A DNA stretch of 64,000 nt from Larus michahellis (lineage: Eukaryota > Chordata > Aves > Charadriiformes > Laridae). This document shows, piece by piece, positions 1 through 14,500 of this stretch. Each line of letters starts with the position of its first letter. Position 1 is the first letter of the stretch. Position numbers and translations under genes: made by a program. The stretch is taken from the NCBI RefSeq assembly GCF_964199755.1, contig NC_133896.1, positions 98,950,549 to 99,014,548 on the forward strand, given 5' to 3'. Under the pieces are notes generated by a model, which was given only the letters and a program-made list of their open reading frames with translations, was not told the origin of the DNA and did no database searches.

Positions 1-3000
1 TTTTCCAAGCCAAGCTGCTTTAATGAAAAGATTTCTTTTTAAAAAATCATTCTGTCAAATGGACTGTTCTGTGACCTGAAAATAGTCTACTCCCACACTT
101 TTTTTACCCAGAAATTCAAAACTGTAGTCAATACATTCTAGGCAAGAAGTAGTTACAGATAAAGTGGCTTTCCTAGCTTAGAAGATGTGGTACTACTGCT
201 TTAGCAGCTAGCAGAGCCTTCCTAAGCCTTACAGGGAGTCCAGGTCTGGCCAACAAAACAAGAGATTATAAATAAAGATTATAAACAATTTCTTCCACCA
301 GATAGAGCTGTAACTCTTGAGGTAACAACATTCCTCCTACTTTGTTGTACTTCTCTTCTGAACCACAAGTTAGTTTACCTACAACCTTTTTAAAGGGAGT
401 TTTGTGCTCAAAGAGCCTTCAGTTTCCTGAGACACACGCACAGATTTCCTGTCCCAAGACTTCAAGGCCTTTCAAGGTTCAGCCTTTTTGCATTCTTACC
501 TGGTAGGGGAATGCATCTGGCTAGTTTGTGAAAGATTCACCTTTGGGGCTGTCGACTGTGTTCCTTGCTAATGCTGGGACATGTCATTCTGTCACTTTGG
601 ATTTGGCATACTATGTTCAATTAGTGAGGTACATGAAGACCTCTCAAACTTGTTGCATGCAACATCTTCACGGGCACTGAGCATTAGGTCTGTCATCTCA
701 TAGTGACACTGATCTTTCATCGGCGGCTCTTTGTGGATTCTGGGTTGTTGTTTTTTGGGGGTGGGGGCGTATCAGCTATTCCTTAACAAAATGAGGAAGA
801 AGTGTAACAAATGAAAAATTCCTACCAGTAATTTGTTTGTTTTGAAATACGTCACCTTAACTTTTATGCTCCAGTCAACATCATTGTGTTTCCAGACATT
901 TTTGGCTAGCTTTCCTCCACCTCAGCCTATGTGCCTCTTTTCTTCCACAAGCAGGAAAGAGCAAAAATAATTCATGGCAGGTGGGGTTTTCAGACATGAC
1001 TAGCATGAAGTTAGACCAAAGCTAAACATTTTTGGAAACCATACCAAATTGATTGTGTACATACATGCCAGCTATTTTTCTTTTAAAAAGTACCAGATGG
1101 CAAATTAAGAACTATACAGAATCAAAAATCATAATTATTTATTGCAGAACAGTTTAGGGAATTAGTTACATTAAGTACAAATAAGGTTTCGATTCTAGTT
1201 GGGTCAGAACACTCTTGGAAAATGAAATGTGGAAACAAGACCAACTTCTTGTTATAAGAGTGTCATATGGTTAGTTATTGGTATTCAAACCAACCCAACA
1301 CATACAACAGCATAAGTCAAACCACTATATACCACAGCAGTTGAAGGCAAATATTTAGCACACACAAGGATGTTCTAGCAGGACATTGTAGCAGTTTGTG
1401 GCACGACCAGTAAGTCTCATTTCAAAACAGAGTACGGTACTATTTGTGCATATAGGAATGTGTTTGATAAGAATATTTTTTCTATGGAGAACTGTAATAG
1501 ACATCATTTTATAGTGGATGCACATTACTGAGGTCCTCTGAGGACTTCTGGGGAATAAGCACAGAGGGTTTAGCCCAACCTTTCTGAGACTGGCAAATCT
1601 TAATTTCTCTGGTTGTTCTTTGATGATATGGGCAGCAGTAACGTACCTTGAAGACTTCTTTTCAAGCGCCCCATCTCCCCTCCTCACACTTTGAGCTGTG
1701 TGTCAAGTATAGGCCCACTTTGCACTTTCTGTAGCCTCTTAAAAGTAATCCTAGCAAATCATGATAGATGGTATGCTCTAAGTTATGCATTTTCTCAGGC
1801 CCACTTAGTCCAGTGATCTCTCTTCAGAAAAATCATAAAGAGCTGGGAAGAGCTATAAATGGCTTCAGGGAAGTTATTGAAACTGTCAGCAGCTAATACA
1901 CATTCTAAGGTCTGTTTGTGTTTTGTGAAGATAAAGCAATACCTACTCAGCAATTTCCAATGCACTGATAAGTCTGCAATGCTAGCAATTCCTCTTGCTC
2001 TGTTAAAATAACAGTATCCTTTATTTTGAAAATCTGTTGTCTGTGTACACAAAGAATCCCACTCAATATGAATATTTACTGACAATATTTATTGCATTCA
2101 GACTCTCTAGGTTGGGTGGGATATTTCTGAAGAGATTCCTTTCTTAGCTTTCTGTAAATACTGCTTACTCAGAGAGATGGGAGATAGGTTCTTAAAACCA
2201 TGAGGGATGATATTACATTTTTATTACAACACATCTCCCTGCCTGGTGATGGAATCTAGCTGAGAGGAGTGACTGGAAATTGCATAGCCTCCCCATGGCT
2301 TTGGTTGTCTCAAGCAAGCTCTGGGGTATATTGTAATCCTTATCTGATGTTCCTTAGGATATCTGAATTCTTTTGTTTGTGAGTAACAGTATTTCATCTC
2401 CGCTTTCATGACAGATATGCAAAATATAATGGTCCTTTTTTTCTAGAAAGGAAAAAAGAATGCCACTAATTAAATGCTAGGCAAGTAATCAGCCATCTGT
2501 AATGAGCAAGGACAGCTACTCAGCAAGCATTTTGCTCTTTATTCTTTTCATAGGAATGCCTCTGCTCTTCCTTGAGGCCACCAGGCACAGTAGAATTTAG
2601 AAGTCTGTGATATTTCTTAGAATAGCATTCTTGCACGGAAAGGCAAATTTCTTGTATTAGAGACGCTCATCTAAATGCTCTGATGGCTTGATCAAATGCC
2701 CAATAAAGCTAATATTTCCATGAAGTATTTGATCAGAGCCGATAATAACTTTTTTAGCTGAAAGAAATAAATGCTAATAATAGCAATTTTTTTTTTTATT
2801 CAAAGCCCTACACTTTCTTATGTAATAAATAAGAATAAAAATCAACTCTTATTATCAGTGCAGTCCCATGTGTTTACCCCAACTGCCAAGCTACAATCTG
2901 TGTTACTTAGGTGGTCATCTTTTCTTTTTTTCCTTTAATATTAATAGAGTGTTTATTCCTTTACCCTCTTCAAACTCTGCTCAGTCACATAGTCCTTCCA

Positions 3001-6000
3001 CTAAAGGAAATTACAGGCTGCGGGGAAATCTGGAGAAATATCTGTGTTTTAATACTAGCTGTATGTCATCCAGGATCCCACCGGAGATTACATTATTGCT
3101 TTTCAATGGCAAGAGCTGGTCACATGGGAGGTGATGTTTTTATTATAATCAGCTGCAGAGAACTGGTGAGGGTGAGCTCATCTGCAGCTGAGTACGTTTG
3201 AACTTTTGTACCTTTCAGTACCTTTCTGTGAGCAGTGGAAAGTCTCTCCGAGTGGGATGTGTTAGAGAGTTAGGTTTCCTGTAAACATTGAGATCTTAGA
3301 AAATGGCCACAGGAAATGAACTTTTCAAAAGAAAAGAAAATTGAACCGGAGAATTATGATGTTGATCACTGAAGCAAAGTATTCTCATCCAGATTCAGTA
3401 GGAAAGGATTATTATGGTTTAAATATCTGACTTGATCTTAGTCTTCCATTCACAGAATTACTCAAAAGACTTTTTGAATCTATGTTGTATTACAAAAAGC
3501 AGATTCCACTTACAATGTGGCCTACCATTATGCTGGGAGTCTCCTGGGAGATGCTGAGCACCCTTAACTCCTATCTGAAGCTTCAAGGATTGGTCTTTAG
3601 TCAAAGCCTCGATAAACACATTACATCTGCTTCCCTGGGACGATTTCCAGACGACATGCATTTCATCGACTTTCTGTGAGGAATAAATGGAAATCTAGTG
3701 GCACATCTGGTGCTGCCTTCAAATCAATTTACAGTAGTTAAATAGATTTGAATTGGCACTGACTCACGTGAAGAACCTGGCGTGCAGCTCTTTGTTCCCT
3801 TCACCCCACCAACTTGGATATTAAACAATTGCATTTACCTTAATGCAGATTCTGTTGGGAAAAAAAGATGACATTTTGCACATGGCTGAGCTTTAAGGCA
3901 GTTAATGAAATTAAAGCAAAGAACTCCCAGCACAGTAGGAAACCCGGATAACAGGAGCAATCATTTAGGCAGCACATTTCTGTTCCCACGAGAGCCAAGG
4001 CTAATTATCAGGGCCAGGTTGCATCCAGCGGGGTGAGGAGATGACAGCACAACAGTATTGCTCTGCACAGCTGCTCTAGCCAAATTTATTTACACGTTCT
4101 AGAGAAACAATGCTTTTAAAACAGATTTCTTCCCAGTGCAGGCTGGGACGTGTAGATAATGGAGCCATGTAGTTCTATCAAGTTTTCACAACAATTTGCA
4201 GTGTTTGAAAAGCAGCTTATGCAGTTTATCCAGTACCATCCATACGGGTCAGCCCTGAGTACTTTTGGAAAAGACGTATCAAAGAGAAAAGGAGTTTACA
4301 GAAGGAAAGGAGGAAAGCAGATCCAAGTCTGGAAATTGTCTCCGCAAAACAGGCACTTTTTTCTTTCCTGATTTAAGTAAAAGCAAAATAACATTCCACA
4401 GTCATCAAAGCACGTTCTCTTATCACAGAGTAGGCTTTGGGTTAACAGCATACTTCTTGATCTTTCTCTATTCTCTTAACCAAACCAGATCATAAAAGGT
4501 GAGAAAGAGCAGTTTTGTCTTGAGCACTTTTATGAGTTAAAAGCATTATTTTGTGCTGAAGGCACTGGGCCAGATCTTCGAACATCTGGTTCAGTTCCTG
4601 CCTTTTCCATAAACTTCCTGTGTGACAAAATGTATTTGCACTTCAATTCCCTATCTACTAGGCAGGAATCACGCTGTTTTATTGTTTTACAGAGGTGGTC
4701 AGTTCATGGAGACTATGTGAGTACCTGCATGGCCCAGTTCAATGAAAATGTGACTTTAAGCTGTGGACGAGGTTTCATTACCAGATACTCAGAGTATCCA
4801 GTCCCAGCTCTATCACTGTTTTCTATGGCTTGAAAGTATCTCTCCCAATATTGCTATCTGTAATTTGAGAATCATGCTGCTTTCTTACTTCCAACGGCAG
4901 TTGTGTGAGTAAGTTGTTTGCAATGCTTCCTGGTCCTTAGACAAAGAAATGTGCTGTAAAGATGGAAAGGACTTCACATGAACCCCATCCACTAAGGTAT
5001 CTTTTGCATAAGAGTCCTTTAGCTGTCAGTTTTGCTGCTGCTGCTCACAGAGCTTCTTCCCTGTTGTGTCCAATATGAAAAAGTTCATTCAGATTTCACA
5101 CTTCATTATCTCCAAAATTTCAGATGTACAAATCCAGCTGCAACAGCGTGAGAGAGGAGGAATGAGTAAATGATGGCTGCAGTCTGATCTTGGCCAGAAT
5201 GCAGTTAAGATTTTATCTTAACAGTGCCTTTGGTGTCCAGGGAAAGGCATCGACCTGCAGGCTGTCTTCCAGCTTGTGCCTAATTGGAATGCTGGCCCTC
5301 GGCCAACAGCCCATCAGAAAGTCAAGTTGTGAAACAGGAGAAATATTTGAATCAACTCCTCAAATAGGTGGAGCCGTCGCAGGAAACTAAGTCTTCTTAC
5401 CATCCAGTCTGGGCTACATCTTTCCTTCCAAAGATTTTATCATTTCTATGGCTTCCTGGTAATTTTTCAGCAAGATTACAATCTCAGCCTACAGAGCACC
5501 GGGGAGATCGGTCCTGGCTGGAAATGATCTGATGTGGACTGACAACTTACTAAGAAGTCTACTTTTCTATAAGGGAGCTGATTGTTTGGAACAAATGATG
5601 CAGACATCTCCTTAAGGCTGATAATTCCTATTGTGGGTTAGTTGAGGAAAATGTTTTAAATTGCTACACAGGATGGTTACTTTTCCAAATGTAAATATGC
5701 TAATTATCTGGTCCTGTTCTTATAGTCCTATGAATCTTTCTTTTTACTCTTTCACTGAAGAACAAGAAACTGTATTCTCCAAATTACAGATTCAAATGTC
5801 GCAACAAACATGTTTATAATACAGTATTTCTTTAAACTGTGTGCTGGTCCTGTTACTGCCTCCTTCTAACTGAAGGGTCATATTTTTCTGTAATGAAGGA
5901 TTTTTTTTTCACAGTAATGCAGGGCTCAGCAATTCTGTGGAGCACTGAGCAAATGGCGTCAATATCCTCCTTGAGCTGAAAAACAAAAGGAAAGCAAGCA

Positions 6001-9000
6001 AGCAGGCTTTTGAGGAAGGATTCAGCTTTTCATTCCAGTGTTCTTACTCACAGCAATAGACATTCCACAAGACAGGCTATTCCTGATAAACACAGAGCAC
6101 ACTCTGCTTTCTCAGAAACAAACATTTTCTAGTAATTTAAAGGTGAATATTTGGATTGATGAAATGCTAAGCTAGATGTCCTGAAAGAATGCATAAGACA
6201 TCAAGAAATCACATGCAGATCTGGCCATACTCTCTCTAGAAGCACACCATGTGTCGTGGGGTTCCTCAGGATCTCACTCATGGAAACCCCGAAGTACTTT
6301 CTGACACAGGAAACCGAAGGCTTTTTTCACGATTCCCCTTAGCCCTGGGGAAATAACCACTAATATTTTTATTGAAGTGAGTTTTGAGATGAGGATGATC
6401 AGATAATACAACAGAGCACCTGCTTCTGGAAAGCAGAATATGAAGAAAAGTTAATAAAGAGGGAGCAACCAGGGATGGGAATGTTTGAACAAGCGCATGC
6501 ATATTCAGGTGGAAGGCAAGAATCCCTTCACACCAGTCTAGAAATGCTTAGTAAACAAATAAAGGGACAGTGTTGGCTGGTTCTAGGGTGAACCATCGCT
6601 TAGAAGCTACTTTTAAGTACTAGGCATAGTTTTTAGAAAGTTGTGATTTTCATTAGATTATCCTTTTTAGAAAAGGTTTGTAATGTGAAAACAAGTCTGA
6701 GTTTGGCTAGCTACATCAGCTGGTCTAGAAAGAGATTACCTCCTTGCCTCACTTACAGCCTTAGGCTAGTGTAGCTACAGCAATGCTGCCACATTTTAAT
6801 GCTGTTACGGACTCCTTAGACAAAGAGGGTAGAAAGGACGAGCTTGTGAAAATCTATGAACCTCCAACAGCTTCAGTAGACTTTTTCTGCTTTACATGAA
6901 GTGAGAATCAGGCCTGTGTTATAAATCAAGTCCTTCTTTGAAACCACTGTCAATTCTGGTGTAAAAAGAGAGAATTTAATGAATTTTTTTCAGAACAATG
7001 ATCCAGATAGCTAAATAGATTTGAACGAGTAAGAGTGAAGATTCCATCTATGTGAAAATGTGTAAACTGAAAAGCTAAAGTAGCATCTTGAAAGACAATA
7101 AAAGGTAGATCAAATAAGAAAGTCTGGTGACACATATCGTAAACAAGCAGGACTTTTACATCTGAAACACAGTGCAGAGAACTTTATTCTCAAATATAGG
7201 TCAAATTTCCAGATGCTTCCTGATAATGTGGGAGGCACTCTGCGCCTGCATGCAATTCCTCACTTAGATAATGCATAGGAAACAAAATGATCTAAACTCC
7301 CAAGGCACTTGACCCTGTGTGCAGTTGTCTAGGAAAAAAATTATGTACAAAATACGTAGACGTTATCAGGGCCTTGTGTATATCGTGATTCCATAGCAAT
7401 GGAATTTGCTGAAGAATTGTGCTCTTGACTCTTGCTTATTATTAGATACTATATGAAAGGGAATGAGAAAGATTTTGGAAGTCCTCAGGGAAGTCTCTGT
7501 GGTGGGCATTTTGCAGACATCTAGTAAAGGACAGTCCCGTCTCTAAATGAACACAGACTACAGAACGGAAAGATGCACCAGAAGGTGTAAATCACAATAG
7601 TAGTTGCAATAGCTGTGATGAAAAGGTAAAAAAAACGGGGGGTGAGGGGGGTAAAGGGGGGGGAAGTGTATAAAGTGAATAGGTTTCTAGTCTATATGAG
7701 TGTTCAAATACCTTTGACAATGCTAGCCAAGAATCATCAGTGTACTAAACTATGCTTTTAATGTTAGCTGTGAGAAGGATGAGCTCCTCATCACCTGGCA
7801 GGGATGGAATGTGAATTTGGAAAGGAAAAATGTTCGCTTAGAAATGGCACAATTAACCATATCACTGTGGAGTAATTTTCTAACTGTCTTCTAGCAGTAT
7901 TCATCCCCCAAGCCCAGGCTGCCTTCCCTACCATTACAGGTGTGAAAAGTCCCCTCTGCTCTTTGTCTAATTGCCAGAATTTCCAGCTCTTGCCATGCAA
8001 ATGTTGGAACTGCCAATAGCTGAATATGAAAACATATGGAGAAGGCATAAAATTAATTTATAATGAGTATGAAACTGAGGAGCTTCTTTGAACTGTTTGA
8101 GTTAATGCTCAAAATATTTTTTAGGAACTCTTATTTTTTAAAATATAAATCAAACAGCTGTGAGATTTCTACTTTGCTATTCCAGAACCTTTCATACCTG
8201 AGTTCTTAGGTACACATCAAATGTGAATACGATGTTTTTTAATTAATCATGGATACCAAAATCAGTAATATAATTGAAATTTGGTGACACAGGTCACATT
8301 CCAGAATCCTGGAAACAGGCCAGCCTGTGTACTGTGATTACATCTTACCTGGGAAAAAAAGAGGCACTTTGTACAATTTTTTCCAAAAGTAATACACAAA
8401 ATACAAATTACGCATGTATTGTTTTATAGTCCTAGACACGTCTCCATAGCCTGAAGCGTTCTCTTAGATGGCTGTGAAAGTATTTGAGTTGCACTACACA
8501 CTTCCTATCAGGAAGTATTTTGAGACCACAGCTAAGACTCAAAGTTAAGTAAGCCTTCATTATTTCTGAGTTGGTATATTTATAATTAAAGGTACTGGTT
8601 CTCTTCTTGTGCACATAATTGCCTAACCAGTCAAACAAACAGTTGCATTTGATTTAAGAACTGGTTCAGATCTTATGTTCAATTTAAATCCAACTTCTTT
8701 AAATAGCTTTATCTTAAAGTTCAATCCACAACTGCCAGTTAGCAGGTCTAGGACTCATTCATACTTACTCTGGATGATATGTTGCGGGGCTAACCGAGGC
8801 CCAGACCATTCCTTTCTCATTTTATTTCAATTTTGACATCTGTTTGTTGGTTACGTTTTGCATTGTGCAGCCTCAGTTTGGAAACAGACTGCAGACACTG
8901 CAGCCGCACCATCCCACCAGGACACAAGTAGCCCTGTGCAGAACCTGCCCGCAGCCCAAGAAGGGGAAGACGAAGCCAGCAGCAACCTGGATGTGAGTCA

Positions 9001-10019
9001 AGCGTAGGACAATCTTGCCAAACAGGACGGAAGTAACCCATGTTAATGGAGCAGTGTACTCCACTGGCACTCCGGTTCGGTGAGTTTGGCACTGCGGTTT
9101 ACAAGGGCATTTCTCAGGGTCACTTTCCCAATCTCTGCGGGAGTTTTTCTAAGAGTTGGTCTGTGATGTGTGGAAAGTAAACCTGTGGATATGTCTCTGC
9201 CTTATGCATATTCTTCTAAATGTGATTTTATGAATCCCAAATTTGACTGAGAAGGTTCCAGACTGGCACAGCTCCACTAGATGAGCAGTTGTCTGTCCTG
9301 CTGTGATTGGGCTAGCGTGTGTTTGGGGGCCATCTGGCAGTTATCAAAAGCTAATAGAGTCATGTTAAGAAAACTAAGACAGGGAAGCAGATTATCTTGG
9401 GATGGCAAAAGCCAAGGGTGTATCTGATTTTGTAGGCAGGCCATGATCAGACATAGGCAGAGCATGATCAGGTATGTTATTATAGGATTTCCAAAGTCTT
9501 TCAAGATTGTACCTATACACAGCCTAGTCCAAGAACTATTTGAGCCTCACCAGAAAAAGTTGAATCTAGAGGAGCACTATAACAAGGAGGAGGAATCCTA
9601 CAGAACGAAGCACAGAGGCATTCAGGAGTCAAAGAACAAGTAGTGAATCCATTAGAGCCTGAGGGGAATCTACACATTACTTAAAGCTTTCTGAGGCCTT
9701 TGCGAGTTTTTCAAACTATCTGTATTAAAGTAGATTCCTCAGTCCTAACAGCAGTGGCAACTTTAAATGTCTTTTTTCCTTTTTGGCTTTTTTTTCTTTC
9801 CTATGGGAGAAAGTGGGGAAAAAAGGACTTCAGGTTCTGTATAAAAATCTTGAGGTCCACAAAGTGCAATCTCCTGTTATGACAAACAGTCATTTAATAA
9901 AAATCTACTCACAAACTGTTGGCAATCCTCTTAAAATATAATTGGTCTTCTTGCACCTATTATCTCAAAAGGCTGGTTTAGTAACTCCCTGCTCTGCTCT
10001 TTAGAAACCTTCTTTTAGC
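1..10019. other. Intergenic DNA, no gene recognised
   Basis: AT-rich sequence with only short open frames at background level, none with a recognisable motif or supported by splice signals. No RNA gene or young transposon is visible. A guanine-rich tract lies at 7637-7663. If gene order follows the human arrangement as I recall it, this is part of a long gene-poor interval upstream of DCBLD2. Confidence 0.6.
7637..7663 (+). repeat. G-rich tract with three long G runs
   Basis: Runs of 6, 6 and 8 guanines separated by TGA and TAAA, directly after an A-rich run. The G runs can supply four G-triplets, so the strand could fold as a G-quadruplex. No function is implied by position. Confidence 0.6.
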
Positions 10020-11560
10020 TGTCATTTTGCCAGTATCATCTTTTGCAATGAAGATCAAATTCCTCTTATCTGTGAGCTTATCTAGTTGCTCCTTTGAACA
10101 ATATCACTTTTAGGCACCTTAGCAAGATAGGCTCTTCGTGACTGTAGTATGCAGCCTCCTGATCAGCCTAGCGTCCAGTCTCTGAATGTGTTCTGTGTAC
10201 CCAATCCAGATCAAATTAATTTTTTAAACAATTGTGACGAGTACATGATATTCCAAGGGATGTTTTATCATTTCATATAAAATTAACTTAATATTTCCTT
10301 ACATGTGTTAAAATATCTTGCCTGTCAGATGAGGATCACATTTGTCTTTTTCATGTCTTCATGTCAGTCACATCTCATAGTTGGACCATGGGTCATTGTG
10401 TCTGGACACCTCCAATTGCTAAACTGCCAACTTAAATGAGAAACTCATATTAGTCTTTGCATTTCATTGTAGTTCATCACATTTCTACTACCCCTGACTG
10501 AAAAAATCAATCCTTCTTGTATGATAATCTGTTCCCTCTCTTTATACAATATTTTGCCACTGTACTGAAAATGCCTCCAAATGTGCCATCAACAGATTTC
10601 ATTAATAGTCTTTGCTCCAAGGCCATTCATGAGAATATTTTATAATACCAAGTTCCATAAACAGTCCTGAAGGATGTCTCTAACCCTCCTTGAACCATCA
10701 GGGATAAACCCTTGTTCTCTCTCTCTCCCTCTCTCCCCCTTACTCTCCCTGCCAAACCCTCTTGTTATTATCATACTCATTTGTATTCACATATGCAGGC
10801 AATTCCTGTACTATTTCATATCTTCTCCACTTTAATTGATGAACTGTATGAGAATGCTTTACAGAAGTCACGATAGATTTACTGCATTTTCTTTTCCTGA
10901 AAAAAAGCTGATTTTTGTCAAAAACAATGCCAGAGCAATCTGTTATCTTTCATAAACCTAGACTGCATTTTTTCCTCTTTTTCATTACCTTTATGCTTTC
11001 TACAATATTTTCCTTTACAACAGGTTGTGAAGCCTTGTATACTATTGAATTTTACAAGTGCATCATCATGTTCTTTCTATATTGTTAAATACAGAAGTAG
11101 TGTTTGCTGTACAAGATGGAAAAAATAGCCCCCATTTTCTTTTGGTATCTTCAGCAGATAATCATTAATTTCTGATTTGTTAGGATCGCACAGTGATCCA
11201 TTTTTTTTTAATGATTAAAGACTCCTTTTTTTTCTCTCTCTCTTTTTTTTGTTTTGGTCCTTTTGGCAATTTGTACTGTATTGCTATTTTTTCTGATCTC
11301 CAAGGCAGAGAAATTTTAGTTGATTGATTTTCTTTTCCATTTTTTCTAAGCTTTTCTTTACCTCTAATATATTTTTTCAGGTAGCTGCTCATCCAGTTAC
11401 CGTCAGACCCTTCCTCTAAAAGTGTTTTTCTTTTCTTGGGACTCAAGTTACAGAGGGTTTTTGCATCTCCTATTTACAAATGCTCCCAAATTGTCTCAAC
11501 ATTCAGGACTTCGAGCTATTCAGTCCAGCCTACTTCACCAAATGGTTCTCTTTGTTTTAT
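10020..11560 (-). mobile_element. Possible very old CR1-like relic, minus strand
   Basis: Several short blocks recur in the order seen in antisense copies of old reptile-type CR1 elements: an AGTCCTGAAGGATG block near 10663, a GAATGCTTTACAGAAGTC block near 10853, a TTTCATAAACCTAGACTGC block near 10950 and CAACAGGTTGTGAAG near 11020. Between them the sequence has drifted strongly. No coding frame survives. The call is recall-based and would need an alignment; the edges are approximate. Confidence 0.35.
10715..10738. repeat. CT-rich simple repeat
   Basis: An imperfect (CT)n/(CCCT) microsatellite lies within the putative old CR1 relic. Nothing else is notable. Confidence 0.7.
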
Positions 11561-14500
11561 AAAATTTCTTCATTTTCCCAACATTGCTTTTTGTTTGTTT
11601 AAAATCATTTCATTTATATTGATCTGATCTAACTCATGAGCATCAGACCCAAAATTATTTTATGCTACTGCTATTCCTTAGCCAGTTGGAGCAAAGACCA
11701 CAGTCCTTACTCAATAGCACTTTACAGTAAATTCTCAAGCTTTTTCAGGTAAAAAAAAAAAAGGTATCAGGAAAAAATATACTGAGACCAAAATACACTA
11801 CAGTCCAGAGACATCTTCCAAAGGGAATCTTGGAAGCAGAAAAGCCTTGTACTTTTAAAAGCAGATTTGACAAAGCAATAGAATAGGTCCTGCATTTTTA
11901 AGCTGGCTAGCAGAGACTTTTTCCATCTCTAGCTTCCATGTGTCTGTGTTCCCTACCTCCTCTTTCCCTGACAGATGTTCTACTCCTCATTAAATAGGGA
12001 AGTAACAGCACCCTTTACTGACTGTTCCTCTGTTTTCATCTATAATTTAACCCCAGATTTCAAGTACTGCTGCATTGCCTTGCACCTATTCCACTGAAAT
12101 TAATTCCAGATAATTTCTGTCTTTTAGGTACTGTTCCTGTCTGTGGCTCGGCAAAGCAGGGGAAGGAGGAAGAAATGCTACCTACTGTTTAGCAGTTCTC
12201 TGAATGAAAAAACTTACTTTTAAGGCACAGCTTGCAACCTGCTGGTAGGACTTAAAACAAAATGTGTTTTTATTAATTGTGTTTAATATCACATACTGAA
12301 ATTCGAGGCACCAATGGTAGTTGATTGATTTTTGTAGAACTAGTTCCCATATCTCTAATTTCTTTAACAATCTTTCTCTGTACATTTACATGCAGTCCCC
12401 CGCAAACATTAGGCTGGAGTCATTCTTCATCTTCCAGGGTTAACTAATCCATCATTAGATGGATCCATGCAGATCCATATGAAATGTTTGCTTTTAAAGC
12501 CAAGCTTTCTTACATCAGCTTTTGACATTCTATTCACTTGGACAAGCTGATTAATGGTGTCAGCATTGTACATTTTCTTTGCAATGAATACTAAGCAGAT
12601 GTTATACTGGCTTGTTGCCCCACACTGAGCATGAAGAGGTAAATCCTGTGAGACCTTGCTTTTGTTAGTAGATCAGTAACCAAAAGGTCAAATACTGTCC
12701 CTTAGTCTGTTTTATACATAAATATGATATTGATTAATCTTAGATATTTTGATTCAGGTCTTCTGGGAGGGGCTTTATATTAGAAGCGCAGGGCCAAAAC
12801 CTGATGTGTCAGACTAGGCAAAATGTCTGCTGACTCCAAGGGCAATTTTCCCTGTGAGGGCTTCCAGGTTGAACTGGTTGTGAGTTGCGCTCATTATACC
12901 GTGCATTTTCTCTCTCAGCAGGCACGCAGGCAACGTCTGTAAGGAGAAGTAACGCCTTTTCATCAAGCCAATGGGACGTAACAAAAGTAAGTTTCAGGCA
13001 TGCAAGTCCCTCTTTAGGTCTGAAATGGAAACCACAAACTTCAAGCTCAATACAGAGTGAGAAGGGAACAGTTCTTCCAAAAAATATGGGTAAGCACCCC
13101 TAGGATAAAGGAAATGTTAGCAAGAGAAGAGATGATAAGCTGCACATAAGCTTTTTCCTGCAACATGGGCTAAACTTCAGAAATGAACCCGCTGAAGTAG
13201 AACTGCAGCTGTTTGACACTGGCAGAGAAGAACCAAGTGCATTGATACAGATTTCAGAAATGGGCCTGTGCCACAAAGTCTGAGTCAGATCTGAAGTTTC
13301 CCAAAGTTCAGGAAGTCTTCAGAATCAGGGCTCTTGGACCCTTCTCACATAATTTACAAAATGAAGGCTGTAAGCCTACCTTTATCTGTTGTCCTGGGAG
13401 AAAAATTTTGAATATACTACTCTCCCAGATAGAAATAGAACGATTATCTCCCTACCTTCTGAAAATCCAATGGAATTATTAATTTTCTTTAATTTACTAA
13501 TATATTAACTTTTATATATATATGTGTGCAATTATTAATATATTAACTTGCTAATTCCCATGTGGGGTGGTTTTTTTTCCAAAAAATTCTTTCTCCATTC
13601 TAGGTAAAAAGAAGAAAGAAAATAGAAAATCTACAATTAATCCCATACAGGTAAAACTTTATTTCAGTGGATGCAAGATACAAATATTCACAATGCTCTC
13701 AGATCTTACAGCCATCTCTAAGGCTCAGGGAGTACCTCCCAACTGAATGTCTATTAATGCCCAGTATTAACTCTTCAAATGAGGTTTTATAAAATAACAT
13801 TGAGTATTTCACCCAGAATGGCACAATTATATTGACACAATTCTGCTGGGCAGAAAAACCTCTTCCTTTATAGCTGTTCTTGTCCGATAAATTCCTGGGA
13901 GCTTTGTTATTTAGCTTAAGCTGAAGAGAATGTATTCAGCTCTGGAGGTCCATGGTTCACTCTCTGCTTTTGAAGGGTATGATTAATACTTCATTCAATA
14001 TGTCATTCACCTCTCTAAAAAGACAAACATAAAATGACAAAGCCATGTAACTATAACTAGACCATCTTCTCTATTAAGTGTATTTTCCTGATAATTACAT
14101 GTAGGTTGTTTGTATTTCTTTCCCTAAGCATTGGAATCCTAGTTACTTACATTTCATTAAAATAAGTCCTTCGTTGTCTTAACAACCATCACATTTGAAG
14201 CCTGTTCATTTAAACTATTGAGAGTTCATATGCACTAAAAGCCTAAAGGTAATGAGGCTTTTACCTATTGAACACCATTTATATCCTCAGTGTGTCTTTC
14301 CCTGTGTAAGCTGAGTCTTAATTGTGACATAAAGTGGTTGCTAACCGAATTCATCGCCTTCCAGTTGACTGTACCCTTCCCTTTGAATAAGAATTTGCAA
14401 TCAAGAAAGCTATTGAAAGGTCAAGGGATAGAGAGAAGCAGGACCCTGAACAGAATGGCACTTGTTCCTTCTGCCACTTCAAGTTACTCACTTCCTTGCT

